From assembly GCA_050018455.1 (NCBI GenBank), contig JBEKAA010000011.1:24001-88000 (forward strand): a stretch of 64,000 nt of DNA. Reading direction: 5' to 3'. The stretch comes from RBG-13-68-16 sp050018455. GTDB lineage: Bacteria; Acidobacteriota; Thermoanaerobaculia; Thermoanaerobaculales; Thermoanaerobaculaceae. Each line of letters opens with the position of its first letter. Position 1 is the first letter of the stretch. Of the stretch, positions 60,573 through 64,000 are shown piece after piece. The translations under genes were made by a program, and so were the position numbers. Under the pieces are notes generated by a model, which was given only the letters and a program-made list of their open reading frames with translations, made no database searches and was not told the DNA's origin.

Positions 60573-61061
60573 TAGCGATTCCCGTTCGACCGTAGCGTTT
60601 TCGGTGCCCTCGCGAGCAGTCCGGCCCCCCTGTCATCGCGAGGAGTCCCGCCCCGGCGGGACGACGAAGGGATCTTGCCGACGCCTGGTGTCATTGCCTA
60701 GAAGGTCTCCCCGGCTACCTCTGTCCGTATGATTATTGCCACGGGTGGGGTGTGACTCAACGTCTGTCTGCCGAGGTATGGCTTGAGGATGAAGTGTCCC
60801 CCCACTCGTGCAAGGGGGTAGCGGAGTCGCCAGATAGCTCGATGGGTTCGGACGTGCGCCTCGGCACATGAGGATTGCGAGGAGCCCCGCTACAGGTGGG
60901 GCGACGAAGCAAACCCGCCCGCAACCGGCTGCCCGGCCGTCCTCATGGGGCCTCGGGACTGCTTCGGCCCCTGCGGGGCCTCGCCGTGACAATGGTTCGT
61001 CCACGACGGACGGCGGATCCGTATGAGTGGGTCCTGGTGACGCGGCGGATCGAATGGCCGG
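60573..61061. repeat. Gap with two TCAT..GAG-hairpin-GAAG elements
   Basis: There is no gene in these 489 bases. One element at 60631-60676 reads TGTCATCGCGAGGA, then an 8-base-pair stem GTCCCGCC/GGCGGGAC, then GACGAAGGGATCTT. A second at 60870-60913 reads GGATTGCGAGGA, a 7-base-pair stem GCCCCGC/GTGGGGC with one G-U pair, then GACGAAGCAAAC. The same plan recurs at 63155. Similar short palindromes that vary in the stem but keep the flanks are common in uncultured bacteria. The first may also end the act transcript. Confidence 0.7.
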
Positions 61062-62555
61062 CTACTTGACGATCCGCAGCACGGGCAGCGGCATCCCCGG
61101 GGTCACGAGCTTGCGGAAGCGCGGGTACTGGTACGGCCCGTACATCGCGGCGGGCTCGAGCACGAGCGCGGCGCGCACGGCGGCCTCGCCCTCGAGAGGC
61201 ACCCAGAGCGAGCCGGCGGGCAGCTCGCGCGCTGCCGGCTCCTCGCGCCGGACGATCTGGCGCCCCTCGTAGCGCGAGTAGACGTCGTCGAACCCGTCCT
61301 CGATCCGTAGCAGCGTGCACGCCTCGGCGCGGACGGTTCGGGGCGCCGTCAGTTCCTCGAACGGGATGCCGTGGCGTTCGAGGAGCACCTTGAAATCGGG
61401 AGCGGCCTTGGGCTCGACCGCATATGCGAGCGGCGTCGGCACCGCGGCCTTCACCGCCATCACGGTCATCAGGTTCGCGGTCGGGACCTTCAGCACGCGC
61501 CCGGTTGTGGCCTCGACGACCGGAAACTCGGTGATCGTCATCCCGGGGTTGACCCAGAGGTAGTTGGTCGGGATGAACGCCGGCAGCGGTCGTTGGCGAG
61601 CGTGCTCGACCGCCGCCAGGTCCTCCCGGCGGTGGCCGTCGCCGTTGACGAAGCGCCAGAACAGCACGAGGTAGGCGTCCACGCGCCGGGCGAGGTCGCC
61701 CGCGGGGGCGGCCGCGCCCCGCATCACCGCCGACTCGATGATGAACGAGAGGCCGCCGTACATCCCGACGGCGTTGAGCCCGCCGTCGATGTCGGGCGCC
61801 GAGTGGCGTTGCTCCTCGTCGGGCGGCATCCCGCCGACCGTGTAGCGCAGGAAGGGGTGCCCGGCCGCGGCCTCGGGTGCCTCGGACTCGTCCACCCACC
61901 GCTGGGACGCGGCGATCACCGCCGGGTCGAAGAGCGGGTTGTCGACGCCGTCCATCGTGATGTCCGGCCACGCGATCCAGCCGCGCGCCTTGCGCTCGTC
62001 GGAGTCGCGCGTGAACTCGTGGCAGTCCACGGCGAGGTGTGGGCGGACGCGCCGCACGACCCGGTAGAGCGCCTGCGTCTCGGGCTGCTCGAGCACGATG
62101 TGGTCGCGGTTGAGGTCGGTCTTGACCCCGTTTCTCCGTGTGCCGGCCTCGCCGCCGTCCGGGTTCATCATCGGCATGATCCAGAGGTCCACGTCCGCCG
62201 GCAGCAGCTCCGGCTTCGCCGCAATGTCGCGGATCATGTATAGGAGAGCGACCTTGCCGGCGGGCTCGTCGCCGTGCTGCTGCGCGTAGAAGAGAATACG
62301 AAACGCCGGCGCCCCGCCGCGGGTCGCGTGCACGAGAAACACCGATCGACCCTGGGTCGTCGTTCCCTCGACGGAGATGCGCACCGGCCCCTTCCCGTCC
62401 ACGCTCTTGAGGAACGTTTCCATCTCTGCGTACGAGACCGTCTTGGTGAGCTGGCGAGGATCGGCGGGAAACGACGGCGCAGCGACCTGTGCCGCCGCCG
62501 CCGCACAACCCAGGACGAGGACAGCCGGAACGAAGCGCGTGATCGTGAGGGTCAT
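61062..62555 (-). CDS. Exported M14-family zinc carboxypeptidase
   Basis: A 497-residue protein with a signal peptide (ITRFVPAVLVLGCAAAAAQV). The M14 catalytic domain has zinc ligands in YAQQHGDEPAG (HxxE) and AVDCHEFTRD (His), with the substrate-binding GVKTDLNRDHIVLEQPET between them. The presumed catalytic Glu is in SFIIESAVM. The C-terminal ~180 residues form an additional domain of unknown role. It would trim C-terminal residues from peptides in the periplasm or outside. It is a single minus-strand gene with a small lipoprotein remnant just upstream. Confidence 0.9.
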   Translation of the reverse strand: MTLTITRFVPAVLVLGCAAAAAQVAAPSFPADPRQLTKTVSYAEMETFLKSVDGKGPVRISVEGTTTQGRSVFLVHATRGGAPAFRILFYAQQHGDEPAGKVALLYMIRDIAAKPELLPADVDLWIMPMMNPDGGEAGTRRNGVKTDLNRDHIVLEQPETQALYRVVRRVRPHLAVDCHEFTRDSDERKARGWIAWPDITMDGVDNPLFDPAVIAASQRWVDESEAPEAAAGHPFLRYTVGGMPPDEEQRHSAPDIDGGLNAVGMYGGLSFIIESAVMRGAAAPAGDLARRVDAYLVLFWRFVNGDGHRREDLAAVEHARQRPLPAFIPTNYLWVNPGMTITEFPVVEATTGRVLKVPTANLMTVMAVKAAVPTPLAYAVEPKAAPDFKVLLERHGIPFEELTAPRTVRAEACTLLRIEDGFDDVYSRYEGRQIVRREEPAARELPAGSLWVPLEGEAAVRAALVLEPAAMYGPYQYPRFRKLVTPGMPLPVLRIVK

Positions 62556-62570
62556 CTGGATCCTCCGTGG

Positions 62571-62750
62571 TTAGTTCGCTTGAACGGGTTTGTCGAGGCC
62601 GTACACCCGCGCGGCGTTGCCGTCGATCACCTCGAGCGGCTCGTCCACCGGCGCCCGGCCGCCGCCGGCCGACGCGCAGCCGCAGAGGGCTGCGGCGACG
62701 AGCACGAGCGTGAACAGGGAGAGACGGCTGAAGCTCCAACGGTCTCGCAT
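62571..62750 (-). pseudogene. Probable deletion remnant: lipoprotein signal joined to an amidohydrolase tail
   Basis: The 59-residue frame has a lipoprotein signal (LSLFTLVLVAAALCGC) and, after only about ten residues, DEPLEVIDGNAARVYGLDKP. The latter closely resembles the C-terminal end of Amidohydrolase_2-type enzymes, which usually end in a G-N-A-A-R-L-Y/F-G-L motif. The catalytic barrel that should lie between them is missing. I infer an in-frame internal deletion of a secreted amidohydrolase, probably co-transcribed once with the M14 peptidase 15 bases downstream. It could still make a short lipoprotein. Confidence 0.4.
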
Positions 62751-62765
62751 GACTGGGCTCCCCAT

Positions 62766-63450
62766 GGGCGCTCCGATTTTCCCGGTTTCACGGCCGGTCG
62801 CTCGCCTCGATGTTCTGTGATCGGGTGGCGCCGCGGCGGCGTGGCGTCACCCGCCCAGTTTCACAGACTCCGCGGGCGCGATCAAGCCTCGTGCGCGACA
62901 TCTCGGGTGAAAAAAGGGGAGGTGGGACGTTGGATTCCGGCGGCGATGCCTTCGTGACCGCGACGGCGCTTGCCGCAATCGGGCGGATGCCTGTACAAAA
63001 TCACCCAATCGGGGCGAGGAGGGCGGGCGCGCCCCATAACCTCCGCCCATGCTCGGTCGCGGGATTGTTGGTGTAGGGACGGGGCAGCGTGTCCCCGCCC
63101 GCTGAGGAACTTGCCTGGCATCCTGAGGAAGGCCGAGTACGGTAGCCCCTTGCTTGTCATCCTGAGCGAGGGGGACCCTCGCGAAGGATCTCCCCAAGCC
63201 TGCAGCGCCTCTGGGCCGAGGCGGTGTCCAGGAGATTCTTCGCGGCCCCTTCGGCGGCGCCCAGAATGGGCAGGGGACGCCGAGGCCGCTTCGTGGTTTC
63301 GCTCCTCGTAGTGACAGAGAAAACACAACGTTTGAACGAGAGCGTTGTGAGAAGTTCAGCTCCAAGAAAATGTACCGGGGTTTGAGCTGCGCCGGCGGTG
63401 CGGGAACCTTGGCAATCTTGCAGCATTCTGAAACAAGTCCCGATCTCTCG
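62766..63450. repeat. Gap with a REP-like copy and a TCAT..GAG-hairpin copy
   Basis: No convincing gene lies here. At 63071-63101 is a third, looser GTGTAG element (GTGTAGGGACGGGG, variable loop, CCCCGCCCG). At 63155-63191 is the third TGTCAT element (TGTCATCCTGA, 7-base-pair stem GCGAGGG/CCCTCGC, GAAGGATCT). A partial CATCCTGAGGAAGG lies at 63120-63133. The remainder is GC-rich without clear structure. Confidence 0.65.
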
Positions 63451-63479
63451 TTGCTTCCTGGGACAGGTAGAACTATTGT
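63451..63479 (+). promoter_or_regulatory. Probable sigma-70-type promoter
   Basis: TTGCTT at 63451-63456 and TATTGT at 63474-63479 are spaced by 17 bases in a locally AT-rich segment, 33 bases upstream of the start at 63512. Confidence 0.45.
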
Positions 63480-63511
63480 ATAACCAAGGGTCTAACTGGA
63501 GCGGGGCGCAA

Positions 63512-63772
63512 ATGCAGAGCACGACGGCTCCGAGCAACCGGGCAGCGGGTTCGTACGTCTGCTGTGATGGGAAGTACTGTTCGCTGCTCTCGCACCTGAA
63601 GGAACGGCGCGTGACAGGCTCGCAGCGACGCGACGGCTCAACGCCAGCCCCTGTCGGGTCACGCCAGGTCCGCGGAGCTGACACCGTCGTGCTGGCGGCG
63701 ACTCCGACCGCCGTCGTGGTGGCCAAGGTGGCGCGCTTCGCTCGTGCCTACCTCCGGGATGAGCGCCGATGA
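63512..63772 (+). CDS. Small basic protein of unknown function
   Basis: An 86-residue frame: MQSTTAPSNRAAGSYVCCDG, then a Cys and Arg-rich stretch, a short hydrophobic segment (DTVVLAATPTAVVVAKVARF) and a basic end (ARAYLRDERR). It is not a family I recognise. Support comes from a plausible promoter 33 bases upstream, a GGAG-like site before the ATG, and an ATGA overlap with the next gene. Without the overlap I would not have trusted it. Confidence 0.45.
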   Translation: MQSTTAPSNRAAGSYVCCDGKYCSLLSHLKERRVTGSQRRDGSTPAPVGSRQVRGADTVVLAATPTAVVVAKVARFARAYLRDERR

Positions 63773-64000
63773 AGCGGACCGATGGAGATCGTCCGAGGGG
63801 GAGGGGGTGGCGCTGGACTGCGGCGTGGCTGGGGTTCGCCACGATCTCGGCGGCGACGCTCGCCTACTTTGTCGCGGTCTACGTCCCGCAGGAGCGGGCC
63901 GGGGCGATCGACCTGTGGCGCGGCCGCCTGTCCGCAATGGCGGACGATCGCAAGGAAGCGATCAATGCATGGCTTGACCAGCGGTATGGCGATGCGAAGG
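63769..64000 (+). CDS. Membrane-anchored protein, 5' part only
   Basis: The frame starts at the ATG at 63769, overlapping the previous stop, and is open to the window end (77 codons). After a basic N-terminus (MKRTDGDRPRGRGWRW) one transmembrane segment runs about 18-42 (AAWLGFATISAATLAYFVAV). A polar stretch follows with AMADDRKEAINAWLDQRYGD, which would lie outside the cytoplasm. This topology is typical of the start of a sensor kinase, chemoreceptor or cyclic di-GMP enzyme, but the domain that would decide lies beyond the window. Confidence 0.6.
   Translation, partial: MKRTDGDRPRGRGWRWTAAWLGFATISAATLAYFVAVYVPQERAGAIDLWRGRLSAMADDRKEAINAWLDQRYGDAK

Noticed and set aside
63744..63977. A 77-residue plus-strand frame starting MPTSGMSADEADRW
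   Set aside because: It overlaps the better-supported membrane-protein start at 63769 in another frame and has a random composition.

Overview
The window is high-GC, gene-dense bacterial chromosome. There is no rRNA or tRNA gene, CRISPR array, prophage or transposase that I can see. A Gram-negative cell is implied by an Mla/MCE lipid transporter, an LpxL-type acyltransferase, a TonB-dependent receptor, outer-membrane barrels and many lipoproteins. A TonB receptor with an N-terminal carboxypeptidase-regulatory-like domain, an Alternative Complex III (ACIII) and many exported S9/M28/M14 peptidases fit an uncultured member of the Acidobacteriota (Thermoanaerobaculia or Vicinamibacteria type). 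That placement is an inference from gene content, not a phylogenetic result.

Layout. 0-5 kb: a FakA/DegV fusion flanked by two paralogous acidic zinc-ribbon proteins, then mlaE-mlaF-mlaD. 4.9-10 kb: three minus-strand GT39-like membrane glycosyltransferases. 10-19.5 kb: dipeptidyl peptidase IV, UDP-glucose dehydrogenase, Fe/Mn superoxide dismutase, a PilZ protein, an MtaD-type deaminase, a LemA/TPM pair and LpxL. 19.6-25.8 kb: gmk-rpoZ-coaBC-uracil-DNA glycosylase, threonine aldolase, and a PolX whose polymerase catalytic residues appear lost. 25.8-34.9 kb: a long co-directional run of HD-GYP, TPR lipoprotein, roadblock protein, FtsY, RibD, RibE, an unrecognised protein, HemW, an outer-membrane protein and a lipoprotein. 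35-42 kb: inositol-phosphatase-like enzyme, diguanylate cyclase, small membrane proteins, Gfo/Idh oxidoreductase, TatD and an M20 peptidase. 42-51.6 kb: GntR regulator, TonB receptor, CapA-like protein, oligopeptidase B and an M28 peptidase, suggesting peptide scavenging.

51.7-60.6 kb is the most interesting stretch. A fused cytochrome-porin with a single N-terminal heme (Cyc2-like architecture) is followed by a periplasmic cupredoxin and then a complete, tightly overlapped actABCDEF set for ACIII. Together they could carry electrons between the cell surface and the inner-membrane quinone pool. No terminal oxidase gene is adjacent. 61-64 kb holds an M14 peptidase, a probable deletion remnant of a secreted amidohydrolase, intergenic repeats and the start of a two-gene unit that runs off the window.

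A second theme is intergenic repeats. At least seven gaps carry tandem or degenerate repeats with a 7- or 8-base period, several arranged as purine-rich and pyrimidine-rich inverted arms. At two places (before the TPM gene and before hemW) such a repeat occupies the expected start region, and no ATG, GTG or TTG can be found in the expected place. Two other families of short palindromic elements occur near 49.7, 60.6-60.9 and 63.1 kb.
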